Assembly (NCBI RefSeq): GCF_004357905.1
Contig: NZ_SMTT01000001.1
Span: forward strand, 248,001 to 312,000
DNA: 64,000 nt
From: Campylobacter lari
Lineage (GTDB): Bacteria > Campylobacterota > Campylobacteria > Campylobacterales > Campylobacteraceae
Reading direction: 5' to 3'
The position numbers were made by a program, and so were the translations under genes. How positions within the stretch are numbered: position 1 is the first letter of the stretch; each line of letters begins with the position of its first letter. The notes under the pieces were generated by a model, which was not told the DNA's origin, searched no databases, and saw nothing but the letters and a program-made list of their open reading frames with translations. Shown one piece after another: positions 46,195-57,096 of the stretch.

Positions 46195-47218
46195 ACCCCA
46201 TTTGTTTTGCTTTTTCTATCATAAAATCTGCGCCATTTTCACTTTTTAATCCTTGCAAGGCTAAAGATTTTTCTTCTAGTGAGAAATTTTCTACCAAATT
46301 TAAAAATTGATGTTTTTCTTCTTGGGTTAAAATTTCACATAAATTACGCTCTTTTAAATACAAAGCATTAAAATACTGATGATTTTTAGCCGCATATGGA
46401 TAAGGAATAAAAATACAAGGAAGTAAATTTGCACTAAGCTCAAAAAGACTGCTTGCGCCTGATCTTGATATAGCTAAATCTGCTTTAGAAATTTTATCCA
46501 TAATGTTTTTATCAAAGTCAAAAAGCTCTACTTTGACATTTAAATCCTCATAAGCTTTTTTACATCTTTCATAATCATTCTTACCACATTGATGAATGAT
46601 ATTTATGCCTTTTTCTTTAAAGTATAAAGCATTTTCTAAAGCAAGGTCATTAATAAATTTAGCCCCTTGAGAGCCACCAAGAAAAATAATATTTTTTAAT
46701 TCTTTTCTCACTCTTGCTTTTTGAGAAAAAATCTCGCTGATAGGATAAGGACAAAAGAAAGTATTTGCTTTGTTAATTTGATCATCAAAAGCAGTAAAAA
46801 AAGCTTTAGAAAAAGGCTTTAAAAGTGAATTTAAACTTCCTATTTTTGAATTTTGTTCATGGATTAAAAGTGGAGTATTTGCCATTAAAGCACCAAAAGC
46901 GCCTGGAGCACTGCTATATCCACCCACACTAAAAACTGCTTTAATATTATGTTCTTTTAAAATTTGTTTTGTTTTTCTTGCAAGTTTTAAAATATGTAAA
47001 AATGATTGAACTTTAGCTAAGCCTTTTTTATTAACAACGCCTTGAGAGCTTAGAAAATATTTTTTATAAAAACCATTTTCATTTTCAAACCAAAGTCTAT
47101 CTTGGCCATTTTCACTTCCTATGTAAATACATTCTATGCCTTGTTTTCTTGCGCTTTGCAATAAACATCTAGCTATAGCCAAATGCCCTCCCGTGCCTCC
47201 ACCTGTAATTGCTATCAT
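46187..47218 (-). CDS. murG: MurG, lipid II synthesis glycosyltransferase
   Basis: 343 aa GT-B enzyme adding GlcNAc to lipid I on the inner face of the membrane. N-terminal [26 protein letters not shown], and the acceptor motif [26 protein letters not shown] (given as two parts: [11 protein letters not shown] and [10 protein letters not shown]). It is the last gene of the flgA-to-murG run and overlaps cysE by 4 bp. Confidence 0.95.
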   Translation of the reverse strand: MIAITGGGTGGHLAIARCLLQSARKQGIECIYIGSENGQDRLWFENENGFYKKYFLSSQGVVNKKGLAKVQSFLHILKLARKTKQILKEHNIKAVFSVGGYSSAPGAFGALMANTPLLIHEQNSKIGSLNSLLKPFSKAFFTAFDDQINKANTFFCPYPISEIFSQKARVRKELKNIIFLGGSQGAKFINDLALENALYFKEKGINIIHQCGKNDYERCKKAYEDLNVKVELFDFDKNIMDKISKADLAISRSGASSLFELSANLLPCIFIPYPYAAKNHQYFNALYLKERNLCEILTQEEKHQFLNLVENFSLEEKSLALQGLKSENGADFMIEKAKQMGFI

Positions 47219-47817
47219 TTGTCCTCTTTATTTAGTTTTTCTTCTAAAAATTTAATTCTTTCCTCTAGTTTTTGAATTCTCTCTTTTTGGCTTATTTGAA
47301 ATTCTTTAATATAAGCAGGTATACCAATAGCTGTTAAATTTGCCCCAACATCTTTTAATACAACTGCATTTGAACCTATTTTTGCATTTTTACCTATGGT
47401 AATATTACCTAAAATTTTAGCCCCAGAGCCTATGATCACACCATCTTCTATAGTAGGATGTCTTTTGGTATTTTTATCTAAACTTGTGCCACCTAAGGTT
47501 ACTCCTTGATAGATAATCACATCATTACCAATTATAGCTGTTTCACCTACTACCACACCTATTGCATGATCTATGAATATCCTTCTACCTAGCGTAGCTC
47601 CAGGATGCAAATCAACCCCTGTTAAAAACTGAGAAATTCCACTAATCATTCTTGCTATGCGTTTATAATTTTTGATATAAAAAAAATGCGCAAAACGATA
47701 ATTTACCACAGCCCAAACACCAGGATAGTTAAAAACTAATTCCACCCAAGATCTATATGCAGGATCTTTTTGTTTTGGCATAGAAAAATCTTCTTTGATT
47801 AGTTTAAAAATACTCAT
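47215..47817 (-). CDS. cysE: Serine O-acetyltransferase
   Basis: 200 aa, first step of cysteine synthesis. The left-handed beta-helix carries [24 protein letters not shown] and the hexapeptide repeats [20 protein letters not shown]. The N-terminal helical part is short, as in the short SAT class rather than E. coli CysE. It overlaps speA and murG by 4 bp. Confidence 0.93.
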   Translation of the reverse strand: MSIFKLIKEDFSMPKQKDPAYRSWVELVFNYPGVWAVVNYRFAHFFYIKNYKRIARMISGISQFLTGVDLHPGATLGRRIFIDHAIGVVVGETAIIGNDVIIYQGVTLGGTSLDKNTKRHPTIEDGVIIGSGAKILGNITIGKNAKIGSNAVVLKDVGANLTAIGIPAYIKEFQISQKERIQKLEERIKFLEEKLNKEDK

Positions 47818-49643
47818 TTAGAACCTATACTTTTTAAGTATCCATTATCATTTAAAAATAAATAAATTTCACCCAAAATATGTTTTTTTTGATTTTCATT
47901 TACAAGTTTTGAAGCATAAATTTTTTCATTAATATTGTCCATAATTGCATGCACATCATAATCAAGATCTTCTAAGGTATCTAAAATAGATTGAGCCTCT
48001 AGCACGCTTTCTACTTCAAAACCCTTTTCATTAATACTTATACAAGCTTCGGTTGGATGTGTAAAAAGATTATGCTTCATACCAAGCACTTCTTGATAAG
48101 CTCCCACTAGGAAAAATCCTAAAAAATAATCTTCAGCTTCTACATCAATATCATGTAAAAACAAAGGATTATCTTTCGAATAAGAAATTTCCCCATCGCT
48201 ATCACAAGTTATATCCCATATACTTGCACTTCTAGTTGGCTTTTTATTGAGTCTATCAAGTGGCATGATAGGGAAATTTTGCTCTAAACCCCAAAAATCA
48301 GGTAAAGACTGAAATACTGAAAAATTCACTAAATATTTTTCTTGCACTTCATTTTGCAAACTCGATAAATCAGCTTGATCACCCACCAAAGAAATAGCTT
48401 TTCTCATAATCAAATGTACTAAAATTTCACTATTAGAGCGATCTTGTAAATCCACATAACCCAAATCAAACAAGGTTAAAATACTCTCCATATGATCAAT
48501 GCTATCATGTAAATACTCAAGTGCATTAGAAGCTTTAATGTTTTTATACAAATCATAAAGTTCATCAATAAGTTTTGGGTTTTTATCTTTTAATAAAAGC
48601 TTGCTTTCTGTGTATTCTTGAGAAAAAAGCTCTAAAACAGGCGCTACTAAAACAGCATGATTAGCTGCTACAAAACGCCCACTTTCTATAAAAATATCAG
48701 GCTCTAAATCTTTTTTTTGTTCTGCAATACCTTTTAAAATAAACACAACATCGTTTGCATACTCACTTAAGGTGTAATTTCTGCTTGTTTCGTTTTTAAA
48801 CTGAGAGTATTCTACCGCTAAACCTCCACCAAGATTAATAGCTTTTAAATTTTTTGCCCCCATTTTTCTAAGCTCGGTGTAGATATTACCCGCTTCATTT
48901 AGAGCTTTTTTCAAAGGATGAATTTCAGTAATTTGTGAACCTAAATGAAAATGTATCATAGTAAATTGCTCTAAAAGTTTATTAGCTTTTAAAAGATTTA
49001 CCGCTTCAATAAGCTCAGTGGATGTTAAACCAAATTTTGAATTTATACCACCACTTTTTGCCCAAATTCCTACTCCAGCTGAATGCAAACGCACTCTTAA
49101 ACCTATATTTGGCTTTGGCTTAAAACGATTTTTAGCAATTTCAATCATTGCTTCAAGCTCATTAAGTCCTTCCATAGTTAAAGTGATATTATGACCCATT
49201 TCACACGCTATAAAGCCCATATTTATGAGTTCTTTATCTTTAAAGCCATTAACTGTTATAGGAGCACTTTCATTATTATAAGCCATAGCTAGTAAAAGCT
49301 CGGCCTTACTTCCTGCCTCTAAGCCATAGTTGTATTCTTTACCTAGATTAACTAAATTTTTTACAAAACCTGGATATTGATTGACTTTTAAAGGATATAC
49401 AGCGTTAAAAGAACCTTTATAGTTAAATTCTTTTTTCGCTTTAGCAAATTTATTATAAATTTGCTCAATTTGCTTATGGATTAAATGAGGAAAACGAAGC
49501 AACAATGGCCCCTTATAACCATCATCGCGCAAAGTATTTACTATATCTATAATAGCAGGTTTTTTACCATGATTTACACATACTTTGCCATTTTCAATGA
49601 TAAAATTATTTGCACCCCAAATATTAATACCATAATCAATCAT
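47814..49643 (-). CDS. speA: Biosynthetic arginine decarboxylase
   Basis: 609 aa PLP enzyme of the alanine-racemase fold III group, producing agmatine for polyamine synthesis. The PLP Lys is in [14 protein letters not shown] (about residue 87), then [24 protein letters not shown] and [10 protein letters not shown], with the C-terminal Cys region CDSDGEISY. It overlaps hisS by 4 bp. Agmatine-processing genes are not in the window. Confidence 0.93.
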   Translation of the reverse strand: MIDYGINIWGANNFIIENGKVCVNHGKKPAIIDIVNTLRDDGYKGPLLLRFPHLIHKQIEQIYNKFAKAKKEFNYKGSFNAVYPLKVNQYPGFVKNLVNLGKEYNYGLEAGSKAELLLAMAYNNESAPITVNGFKDKELINMGFIACEMGHNITLTMEGLNELEAMIEIAKNRFKPKPNIGLRVRLHSAGVGIWAKSGGINSKFGLTSTELIEAVNLLKANKLLEQFTMIHFHLGSQITEIHPLKKALNEAGNIYTELRKMGAKNLKAINLGGGLAVEYSQFKNETSRNYTLSEYANDVVFILKGIAEQKKDLEPDIFIESGRFVAANHAVLVAPVLELFSQEYTESKLLLKDKNPKLIDELYDLYKNIKASNALEYLHDSIDHMESILTLFDLGYVDLQDRSNSEILVHLIMRKAISLVGDQADLSSLQNEVQEKYLVNFSVFQSLPDFWGLEQNFPIMPLDRLNKKPTRSASIWDITCDSDGEISYSKDNPLFLHDIDVEAEDYFLGFFLVGAYQEVLGMKHNLFTHPTEACISINEKGFEVESVLEAQSILDTLEDLDYDVHAIMDNINEKIYASKLVNENQKKHILGEIYLFLNDNGYLKSIGSK

Positions 49644-50866
49644 AACTCATTCTCCAAATTTACTAATTTTATATTTTTAGTATCTTTATTTTCTAAATTT
49701 TTATAAAAAATCTCTTCTTTTTGCATTTCATCTTCGCCTATACACAAAAAGATTTCAGCATTAGCATTATCTGCTTGGTTTAAATGCTTTGCAAGTTTTT
49801 TTGCTTCATAGCTTAAATATACCTTATGTTTTTTTCTTAAAGTATTTGCTAATTTAAAAATAGTATCTATATAAGCTTCATCCATGGCACAAAGATAAAT
49901 TCCTTCTCTTGATTTTATGCTTTGTTTTTGTTCTAAAATAGCCATAATCCTTTCTATACCCATAGCAAAACCCACACCATAACCACTTTTACCATCTAAG
50001 TATTCAATCAATCTATCATACCTTCCACCACCTGCTACGGCAGCTTTTGCACCGATTTCATCGCTAACAAACTCAAATGCACTTTTGGAATAATAATCAA
50101 GCCCACGCACTAATTTTTCATCACATTCAAATTCAACATCATTTTCTTTTAAAAGTTTTTGCAATTTTTCATAATCTTTCTTACAACATGAGCATAAATT
50201 TTCACTTAGTTTTGGTGCATTTTCGATTAAACTTTGACAATGATCATTTTTGCAATCAAGCACTCTAATAGGATTTAAGTCTTTTCTTCTTAAACAATCC
50301 TCACAAAAACCTTCTTTAGAATTTAAAAAATCTATGAGTTTTTCTTTATATACACCCATACATTCTTTACAGCCTAAAGAATTAATTTTCAAGCTTGTAT
50401 GAATTTCTAAGCGTTTAAAAATTTCATTTAGCATTAAAATAATGCTCGCATCCTCATACACACTTGCTATGCCAAAGCTTTCTACTCCAAATTGATGAAA
50501 TTCACGCAATCTTCCTTTTTGTGGCCTTTCATAGCGAAACATAGAGCCATGATAAAACCATCTTTTAACACTTTGAGCCTTGTCCATTTTAGCTTCTATG
50601 TATGATCTTACCACCCCAGCTGTCCCTTCAGGCCTTAAACACACATCATTGCCTGCTTTATCAACAAATTCATACATTTCTTTGCCAACTATATCAGAGC
50701 TTTCTCCAACACTTCTTTTAAAAAGCTTAGTAAGTTCTAAATGCGGACAATTAATAAAAGTAAAACCATAGTTTTTAGCTACTTTTTCACAAGTTTTTAC
50801 CACTTTTTCATAAAGAGTAGCTTGATCATCTTGTAAATCTTTCATTCCTTTTAAAGCATTAATCAT
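49640..50866 (-). CDS. hisS: Histidyl-tRNA synthetase
   Basis: 408 aa class II synthetase. Motif 1 around GMKDLQ...FINCPHLE, motif 2 FRYERPQKGRLREFHQFGVE, histidine loop LVRGLDYYSKSAFEFV and motif 3 GYGVGFAMGIERI. The C-terminal anticodon domain is short. A Cys-rich stretch (CEDC...CKND...CSCC, about residues 175-225) is present. It overlaps tmk by 8 bp. Confidence 0.94.
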   Translation of the reverse strand: MINALKGMKDLQDDQATLYEKVVKTCEKVAKNYGFTFINCPHLELTKLFKRSVGESSDIVGKEMYEFVDKAGNDVCLRPEGTAGVVRSYIEAKMDKAQSVKRWFYHGSMFRYERPQKGRLREFHQFGVESFGIASVYEDASIILMLNEIFKRLEIHTSLKINSLGCKECMGVYKEKLIDFLNSKEGFCEDCLRRKDLNPIRVLDCKNDHCQSLIENAPKLSENLCSCCKKDYEKLQKLLKENDVEFECDEKLVRGLDYYSKSAFEFVSDEIGAKAAVAGGGRYDRLIEYLDGKSGYGVGFAMGIERIMAILEQKQSIKSREGIYLCAMDEAYIDTIFKLANTLRKKHKVYLSYEAKKLAKHLNQADNANAEIFLCIGEDEMQKEEIFYKNLENKDTKNIKLVNLENEL

Positions 50867-51443
50867 CTATAAAATCCTTAATTTTTTCATGTAAAATTTC
50901 AATACTCAAAGAAGCATCTAATTTTAAAATTTTTATATCTATCTTAGTTTTTAAAAACTCTAAAGTTTCTTCTAGGGCATTTTGTATATTTAAAAAATAT
51001 TCAACCCCTCTTTTTTCAATACTATCTAGATCTTTTTTAGAAAGTCTTTGTTCAATAAGCTCTTTAGAGCCATGCAAAAATATAACCTTTTGCGGAAAAA
51101 CCCCGCCTGTGGCAAAAGAATTTAACTCAAATAAAATATTTTGATCAAAATCACATCTTGCATAAGCCATATTAGAAATAAAACTACGATCTGAAATGAT
51201 AAGTTTGTTTTTATTTTGTGCTAAATGCATGTCGATTAAATTTGCTCTATCTGCTAAAAAAAGCAAAAGCTCAGTTTTTTTAGAAAAATGTATTTTGCTT
51301 TCTAATAAAATTTTTCTCAAATGCACTCCAAGCTCACTTCCACCTGGTTCTTTAGTAAAAAATGCATTATGAAAATATTTTTTTAAAAGTTCTATCTGTG
51401 TGCTTTTACCCACACAATCAACCCCTTCAAAAGCTATATACAA
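50859..51443 (-). CDS. tmk: Thymidylate kinase
   Basis: 194 aa. P-loop FEGVDCVGKSTQ (residue 5), DR-type motif ISDRSFISNMAY and the LID region EQRLSKKDLDSIEKRG. It phosphorylates dTMP to dTDP. It overlaps coaD by 10 bp and hisS by 8 bp. Confidence 0.94.
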   Translation of the reverse strand: MYIAFEGVDCVGKSTQIELLKKYFHNAFFTKEPGGSELGVHLRKILLESKIHFSKKTELLLFLADRANLIDMHLAQNKNKLIISDRSFISNMAYARCDFDQNILFELNSFATGGVFPQKVIFLHGSKELIEQRLSKKDLDSIEKRGVEYFLNIQNALEETLEFLKTKIDIKILKLDASLSIEILHEKIKDFIDD

Positions 51444-51916
51444 TCTCTCTCCTTTAATAAAGGTATAATTTCTTTTGGCACAAGCTTGCTCACATCACCA
51501 TTATGAGCACAAATTGATCTTACTATGGAGCTTGAAATAAAAGAATTTTTTAAATTTGGCATAAGATATATGGTTTCAAAATCTTCCCAAAGCATGTGAT
51601 TTGCATAGCCAAGTTGTAATTCATACTCAAAATCACTCACCGCTCTTAAGCCTCTTATAATGATATTTATTTGCAAATTTTTAGCAAGATCTACTAGTAA
51701 GTTATCAAAAGTTGTAATTTTAACATTTTTTAAGTCTTTTGTAGCAATTTTTACCATTTTTTCTCTATGCTCTAGACTAAACATAGGCTTTTTACTTTCA
51801 CTTTTAGCTATAGCAACTACCACCTCTTCAAACATCTTGCTAGCTCTAATGATAACATCTAAATGTCCATTAGTGATAGGATCAAATGTTCCTGGATACA
51901 CACAACTAGCCATCAT
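51434..51916 (-). CDS. coaD: Phosphopantetheine adenylyltransferase
   Basis: 160 aa from ATG 51916, which has AAAGGTGG just upstream and forms ATGA with the ubiX stop; a GTG two codons earlier and an ATG one codon later are also in frame. Nucleotidyl-transferase motifs VYPGTFDPITNGHLDVI and the ISSSIVRS segment are clear. It makes dephospho-CoA. Confidence 0.93.
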   Translation of the reverse strand: MMASCVYPGTFDPITNGHLDVIIRASKMFEEVVVAIAKSESKKPMFSLEHREKMVKIATKDLKNVKITTFDNLLVDLAKNLQINIIIRGLRAVSDFEYELQLGYANHMLWEDFETIYLMPNLKNSFISSSIVRSICAHNGDVSKLVPKEIIPLLKERDCI

Positions 51917-52491
51917 TGCCACCTTTGGTATAAATTATGCTCGATATTTGCTAGATCAAGCCATTTTCCTATGATAAATTCATATAATTTTTCTAAATTA
52001 TCAATCTTAGCATAACTTGCCATTACAGGAGGAGCGATGATAACTCCATAGCTAGAAAGTTTAGCCATTTGTTCTAAATTTAAAGTAGAATAGGGCATTT
52101 CTCTTACTCCAAGTATGAGCTTTTTGCGTTCTTTTAAAGCCACTCCTGCAGCTCTTGTAAGTAAAGTATCATTTATACCGCAAGCAATTTTTGCTAAAGT
52201 GTTAATCGAGCAAGGTGCGATAAAAGTCGTTTCTATGCCAAAAGATCCGCTTGCTACGCATTGACTAATGTCTTCATTATCTAAAAAATTTACATGTTCA
52301 AGCTCAAATTTATCTTTTATGTGTTGCAAAAAGTCTATATTTTGCAAAAGGGAATTTTCTTTTATAAAGCTTATTTTTGCATTTTTACTCACAATAGCAT
52401 AAATTTGTCCTTTTTCTTTTAAATGTTTTAATAATAAAAAGCCAAGCTCGCAAGAACTAGCCCCGCTAATACCTACTAAAATTTTTCTCAT
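51913..52491 (-). CDS. ubiX: UbiX, flavin prenyltransferase
   Basis: 192 aa. It makes prenyl-FMN, the cofactor of UbiD (31.4 kb). ILVGISGASSCELGF binds FMN; IAPCSINTLAKIACGINDTL and EMPYSTLNLEQMAKLSSYG are family motifs. It overlaps flgA and coaD by 4 bp. Confidence 0.92.
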   Translation of the reverse strand: MRKILVGISGASSCELGFLLLKHLKEKGQIYAIVSKNAKISFIKENSLLQNIDFLQHIKDKFELEHVNFLDNEDISQCVASGSFGIETTFIAPCSINTLAKIACGINDTLLTRAAGVALKERKKLILGVREMPYSTLNLEQMAKLSSYGVIIAPPVMASYAKIDNLEKLYEFIIGKWLDLANIEHNLYQRWQ

Positions 52492-53156
52492 TTTAGCTCC
52501 ACATAATTTTTACTAATAACTTTACCATGCACGACTTTTCCATCTTTATTTTTAAGGCGAATTCTTTGGTTTAAATTCCCACTTTGCAAGGCTTTTAATT
52601 CTATCATCATACTTAAATCCCCATCTTTGATGATACCATAAACAGAATCATTTCTTTGTATAAGGGTTTTGGTTTTAAACATATTATATTTTAAAATCAT
52701 ATTTTCTCTTATATTGCTTTTGGCTATTAAATTTGTGATTTCATCTTTTTTTAATACACCTTGAGGGGCTTTATCAAAAGGAATTTTTAAAATTTTAAAA
52801 CTAGCAGGACTTAAATTTTCATTACGCGAAATAGGACGCGTAGTTTGCAAAACTTCTAATTTTGCCTTTAAAAAATACTTAAAAAATATATTTTTTTTAA
52901 ACTGCTCTGGAGTTTTAAATTCAGCCTTTATAAAGCCATCGGCTCTATCAAAATTATGATTACCTAGCTTTAAAAAAATATATTGATTAAAATCAGCAGG
53001 CAAACTAGATTGAGTGTTAAGATCTAAAGAAATGATTTCTAACTGCGGATAATTTATTTTAAATTCTTTAATCAAAGCTAATTTTACTTCATCAAAATTC
53101 GAAGCAAAACTTAAAGTATAGAAAAATAAAACTAGAATGATTTGTTTAAAAAACAA
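52488..53156 (-). CDS. flgA: FlgA, P-ring assembly chaperone
   Basis: 222 aa starting at TTG 53156 with an AGAGG site 8 bp before. The signal peptide spans about residues 1-18; the C-terminal part is the SAF/FlgA domain (TTRPISRNENLSPASFKI; NDSVYGIIKDGDLSMMIELK; RLKNKDGKVVHGKVI). It helps FlgI form the flagellar P-ring in the periplasm. It is first in an eight-gene overlapping run whose other members are housekeeping genes. Confidence 0.9.
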   Translation of the reverse strand: MFFKQIILVLFFYTLSFASNFDEVKLALIKEFKINYPQLEIISLDLNTQSSLPADFNQYIFLKLGNHNFDRADGFIKAEFKTPEQFKKNIFFKYFLKAKLEVLQTTRPISRNENLSPASFKILKIPFDKAPQGVLKKDEITNLIAKSNIRENMILKYNMFKTKTLIQRNDSVYGIIKDGDLSMMIELKALQSGNLNQRIRLKNKDGKVVHGKVISKNYVELK

Positions 53157-53228
53157 TACAGCAACCTCTTATATAAAATATATTAATTATATAATACATC
53201 AAAAAAGTTTGATTTTAGTTAAAAGAAG

Positions 53229-53303
53229 TGGAGCGGGAAACGAGATTCGAACTCGCGACCCCAACCTTGGCAAGGTTGTGCTCTACCCCTGAGCTATTCC
53301 CGC
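53229..53303 (-). tRNA. tRNA-Gly (anticodon GCC)
   Basis: The minus strand gives a full cloverleaf: acceptor GCGGGAA pairing with TTCCCGC, D arm AGCTCAGGGGTAGAGC, anticodon loop TTGCCAA, T arm with GTTCGAATC, discriminator T and an encoded CCA. The anticodon GCC reads GGC/GGU. Confidence 0.96.
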
Positions 53304-53322
53304 ATTTTGAAAGTAGAGTATG

Positions 53323-53351
53323 ATTTTATCAAAACTTTATTTTATTGTCAA
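53323..53351 (-). promoter_or_regulatory. Sigma-70 promoter of tRNA-Gly
   Basis: On the minus strand TTGACA (53346-53351), 17 bp, then TAAAAT (53323-53328), ending 19 bp before the tRNA. It is almost full consensus, as expected for a stable RNA gene. Confidence 0.75.
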
Positions 53352-53365
53352 GTTTTTAAAATTAA

Positions 53366-53379
53366 GGAATGTTTTTTGC
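53366..53379 (+). promoter_or_regulatory. Sigma-54 promoter for the 98-aa gene
   Basis: AAGGAATGTTTTTTGCTTG contains GG (53366-53367), ten bases and GC (53378-53379), the invariant -24/-12 spacing, with TTTGCTT downstream as in Campylobacter flagellar promoters. It lies 32 bp before the ATG at 53412. Confidence 0.75.
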
Positions 53380-53411
53380 TTGTAGTTATTAAATTTTAAA
53401 AGGAGCAACTC

Positions 53412-53708
53412 ATGCAAGTAAATGATAAAAATAGTCCGCTAGCCCTAAACAATATGACAAAAATCAAAGAAAAAAACACATCTTCAGATGAATTTCAAGC
53501 TACACTTAATGCACTTAAAGACAAAGAGGAAAAAGAGTATAAAAAAGATAGCAACAATGCTTTTAGTAATACAGATTTAAATATAGGTTCAATTTCTAAA
53601 GATTATAGCGTATATGCTTGGGAGAAATTACGCCAAAGCAAATACCAAAAAAATGAAGAAAATATCTTAAACAATCTTTTTAAAACTTTAGATAAAGCAA
53701 GAAGTTAA
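53412..53708 (+). CDS. Small hydrophilic protein, probable sigma-54 flagellar regulon
   Basis: 98 aa, preceded by AAAAGGAG. Very hydrophilic, no membrane segment, no Cys. The N-terminal half looks disordered (SPLALNNMTKIKEKNTSSDE) and the C-terminal half helical (YSVYAWEKLRQSKYQKNEEN). I do not recognise it. The sigma-54 promoter points to a role with the flagellum: an export substrate, chaperone or secreted protein. It stands alone, with its own terminator, between divergent tRNA-Gly and convergent moeA. Confidence 0.8.
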   Translation: MQVNDKNSPLALNNMTKIKEKNTSSDEFQATLNALKDKEEKEYKKDSNNAFSNTDLNIGSISKDYSVYAWEKLRQSKYQKNEENILNNLFKTLDKARS

Positions 53709-53716
53709 TCATTCAA

Positions 53717-53740
53717 AATAGGGTAGTGCAATACCCTATT
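53717..53740. terminator. Bidirectional terminator after the 98-aa gene and moeA
   Basis: AATAGGGTA (53717-53725) pairs with TACCCTATT (53732-53740) across a 6-nt loop; A-rich before and T-rich after. It overlaps the moeA stop by two bases. Confidence 0.8.
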
Positions 53741-54899
53741 AAATTTTTAAAACTTTAACTTCTTGATCTTTTACTAATTTTGTATCATCAATTTGCGTGA
53801 TTAAAATATGCGTGTTTTCACATAAAGGTTTTAGCATACCTGAGCCAAATTTAGCTTCACTTGGTTTAAAATACCCATCGACTAATTTTCCAAAAGCAAA
53901 ATCATTTCTTTGACCTTTGAAATTTAAATCTTTAGTCAATCTTGCTTTATCAAATTCCAAAAGTTCTTTACCATAAAGTAAATTGAGTATATTTTTTGCA
54001 AAAATATGCGTTGAAACTAAAGAGGCTAAAGGATTTCCTGGTAGGACTAGAAAAAGCATATCGCTTTTGCTAAAAAGTTTTACATGCTTACAAAGTTTAG
54101 CATTTACTTTTTCAAAAATAGGGCTAAAATCACACTCAAGTAAAGCTTGTTTGATAAAATCAGCCTCACCCACGCTAGCTCCACCACTGCTTACAAGCAT
54201 ATCAAATTCTTTATTTTCTAAAAGCTTTTTATATGCATTTAAATCATCTTTTATAAGTCCTAAATACTCAATATCAGCATAATCTTGCAAAATAGCATAA
54301 ATTCCAAAAGCATTTGCATTATATATACTGTATTCATCAGCATTTTCCCAAGGTTCTACAAGCTCATCTCCACTTGAAAAAATCCCAACACGCAATTTCT
54401 TAACAACATTTAACTCATAAATTCCTTGAGCAGCGAGCATAGCTACCATGCCTGAAGTGATTTTTTGCCCCTTTTTAAACAAAAGTTCTCCAAGCTTTGC
54501 TTCCTCGCCTTTAAAGCGGATGGCATTGTTTTCTTTAGCATTTTTGGCATTGAGCTTTTCATCTTCAAGCAAAGCTTCTTCAAACATTAAAATAGTATTT
54601 GCATTTTGAGGAATTTTAGCTCCTGTCATAATTTTATAGCATTCATTTTTTTCTAAAATATAATCATTTTTATCGCCTGCTAAAATGCTTCCTTTTATTT
54701 TTAGCAATTCATTCTTATGTGTATAATTTAGTGCATAACCATCTAGGGCAGAATTATCAAAAGCGGGTAGGTTTTTTTTCACAAAAACATCTTCATATAA
54801 AATACACCCCAAAGCTTGTGTCAAATTTACTTTTTGAAATTCATTTTTTGCTTTGATTTGTTCTTTTAAAAAATCTAAAGTTGCAAAAATATCTCTCAT
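53739..54899 (-). CDS. moeA: MoeA, molybdopterin molybdenumtransferase
   Basis: 386 aa, inserts molybdenum (or tungsten) into molybdopterin. Motifs are [30 protein letters not shown], the MoCF-domain [13 protein letters not shown] and [15 protein letters not shown] and [12 protein letters not shown]. Needed for Mo/W enzymes such as formate dehydrogenase. It overlaps murA by 4 bp. Confidence 0.92.
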   Translation of the reverse strand: MRDIFATLDFLKEQIKAKNEFQKVNLTQALGCILYEDVFVKKNLPAFDNSALDGYALNYTHKNELLKIKGSILAGDKNDYILEKNECYKIMTGAKIPQNANTILMFEEALLEDEKLNAKNAKENNAIRFKGEEAKLGELLFKKGQKITSGMVAMLAAQGIYELNVVKKLRVGIFSSGDELVEPWENADEYSIYNANAFGIYAILQDYADIEYLGLIKDDLNAYKKLLENKEFDMLVSSGGASVGEADFIKQALLECDFSPIFEKVNAKLCKHVKLFSKSDMLFLVLPGNPLASLVSTHIFAKNILNLLYGKELLEFDKARLTKDLNFKGQRNDFAFGKLVDGYFKPSEAKFGSGMLKPLCENTHILITQIDDTKLVKDQEVKVLKI

Positions 54900-56155
54900 T
54901 CTTCAAGCCTTCTTATACTTGCACCTAGTTTTTTAAATTTTTCTTCTAAATTTTCATATCCCCTATCAAGATGATAAATTCTATGAATTTTACTAGTTCC
55001 TTTAGCTGCTAAAGCTGCTAAAATCAAAGCAGAAGACGCACGCAAATCAGTAGCCATAACATCAGCTCCCAAAAGCTCTTTAGTGCCATTTATAGTAGCA
55101 ATATGCCCGTTTAACCTTATATCAGCTCCCATTCTTAAAAGCTCACTTACATGCATAAAACGATTTTCAAATAATCTCTCATCAATAATACTTGCACCAT
55201 TTGCTTTTAAAGCTAAAGCCATAAATTGTGCTTGCATATCCGTTGGAAAACCTGGATATTCGCTAGTTAAAATTTCAACTGGTTTGATTTCTTTAGCAGG
55301 ATTTATACTAATACTATCTTCATTAATATCAAAACTAAAGCCCATTTGCTCTAGCTTTGCTAAAACTGCGCTAAGATGGCTTGCATTGACTTTTTTTAGA
55401 GTGATTTTTGAGTTAGTGATAGCTCCTGCACACAAATAAGTTCCTGCTTCAATACGATCAGGAATGATTTCAAAAGGTTTAAATTCTAAAAGTTCTCCAC
55501 TTGTGCCATAAATTTCAAGTTCAGAAGATCCTATGCCTTGTATATCAAGTCCGGCTCTAGCTAAAACCTCACAAAGTTGCACTACTTCAGGCTCTTTAGC
55601 AACATTTAAAAGTCTAGTTTTACCATGAGCTAGGGCTGCTGCCATAATGATATTTTCACTGCCTGTAACAGTGATTTTATCAAACATCACATCAGCACCT
55701 TTAAGCCCTCCACTAGCTACTACATAGCCTTGTTTAATCTCAATATTAGCTCCCATTTTTTCTAAAGCTAAAAGGTGTAAATCAATAGGGCGTTGGCCTA
55801 TAGCACAACCTCCCGGTAAAGAAACTTCACAATTTCCAAATCTAGCTAGTAAAGGCCCTAAGGTAAGTATAGAAGCACGCATTTTACGCACGATGTCGTA
55901 TTTTGCTATGGTTTTATTTAAGTGTTTTGTATTTATTTTTGCAAAATTGTCTTTAAAAGTATAATTTGCCCCTAAATTTTCAAGCAAAGAAAGTAGGGTA
56001 CAAATATCTGCTACATTTGGTAAATTTGAAATTTGCACTTCATTTTTAGCTAAAATACTTGAAGCTATCAAAGGGAGTGCAGCGTTTTTTGCACCACTTA
56101 TTATCACTTCTCCATTTAACTTTTCAACACCATCAATCTCTAAATAAGTCATCAA
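54896..56155 (-). CDS. murA: MurA, UDP-GlcNAc enolpyruvyl transferase
   Basis: 419 aa, first committed step of peptidoglycan synthesis. [19 protein letters not shown] at the start, the PEP-binding Cys in [16 protein letters not shown] (about residue 117, so the fosfomycin-target Cys is present) and [15 protein letters not shown] are conserved. Length is normal. Confidence 0.95.
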   Translation of the reverse strand: MMTYLEIDGVEKLNGEVIISGAKNAALPLIASSILAKNEVQISNLPNVADICTLLSLLENLGANYTFKDNFAKINTKHLNKTIAKYDIVRKMRASILTLGPLLARFGNCEVSLPGGCAIGQRPIDLHLLALEKMGANIEIKQGYVVASGGLKGADVMFDKITVTGSENIIMAAALAHGKTRLLNVAKEPEVVQLCEVLARAGLDIQGIGSSELEIYGTSGELLEFKPFEIIPDRIEAGTYLCAGAITNSKITLKKVNASHLSAVLAKLEQMGFSFDINEDSISINPAKEIKPVEILTSEYPGFPTDMQAQFMALALKANGASIIDERLFENRFMHVSELLRMGADIRLNGHIATINGTKELLGADVMATDLRASSALILAALAAKGTSKIHRIYHLDRGYENLEEKFKKLGASIRRLEE

Positions 56156-56236
56156 TTTTCCTTAAAATATATACATAATGATATAATAATATTTTACTAC
56201 AAATATTATATAAATTAATAAGATTAAAGGTGTTTT

Positions 56237-57096
56237 TTGGGAGTTTTTCTAGTCATACTTGGTGGGATATTTTGGGCCATAAGTGGGGTTTTGGCTGAGT
56301 ATTTGTTTAAAAATCATTATTCTGCTGAATGGGTAAGTTTTTATCGTTTGCTTTTTACCGGCGTTATTTTAATAATTTTGGGTGTAAAAAATTTCAAACT
56401 AAAATTACTAAAGCAAAAAGAAGAACTTAGCTCTCTTTTAATTTTTTCTATCTTTGGTTTATTGATAACTCAATATGGTTATTTTAAGGCTATTTATTAT
56501 ACCGATGCAGGAACTGCCACGATGATACAATACAACGCACCATTAATCATAATGCTTTTTATGTGTTTTAAAAATAAAATTTTACCTAAAAAAATAGAGC
56601 TAATCGCTTTGTTTTTAATACTTTTTGCCTTATTTTTACTTATAACAAATGGGGATATTAATGCATTAAAACTTGACATAAGAGGTGTTATTTGGGCTTT
56701 TTTTGGAGCTCTTGGAGTGGCATTTTATTCTTTGAGTGCTAGACTTATCATAGCAAAATATGGCTTATTTTTAATCATGGGTTTGGCTAGTTTATTTGCT
56801 TCTTTTTTGCTTTTTGTATTATTACAAGGAAATATCCCAAAACATGATTTTTCTTTAAATTCCTTTTTGGCTATGAGCGCGATTGTATTTATAGGTACAA
56901 TAGGGGCTTTTTGTTTATATTTAAAAGGAGTTGAATTAATAGGGGCTTTTAAAGCTAGTATGATAGCTTGTATAGAACCTGTGGCTGCTGCTTTTATGAG
57001 TTTTTTATTTTTAGGAACTATATTTATAGCGTAATTGATCTTTTTGCTTTTGCTTTGATTATTCTTAGTGTGTTTTTAAATGCCAAAAAACACTAA
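56237..57096 (+). pseudogene. EamA/DMT transporter with C-terminal frameshift
   Basis: DMT-superfamily permease with about nine to ten hydrophobic helices (two EamA repeats), starting at TTG 56237. The open frame stops at 57034 (265 aa) inside the last helix after FLGTIFIA. In the next frame the sequence continues VIDLFAFALIILSVFLNAK up to a TAA at 57094-57096, exactly the expected end of the last helix. One lost base near 57030 would explain this. It may be a real recent mutation or a sequencing error; the shorter protein might still fold. Confidence 0.75.
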
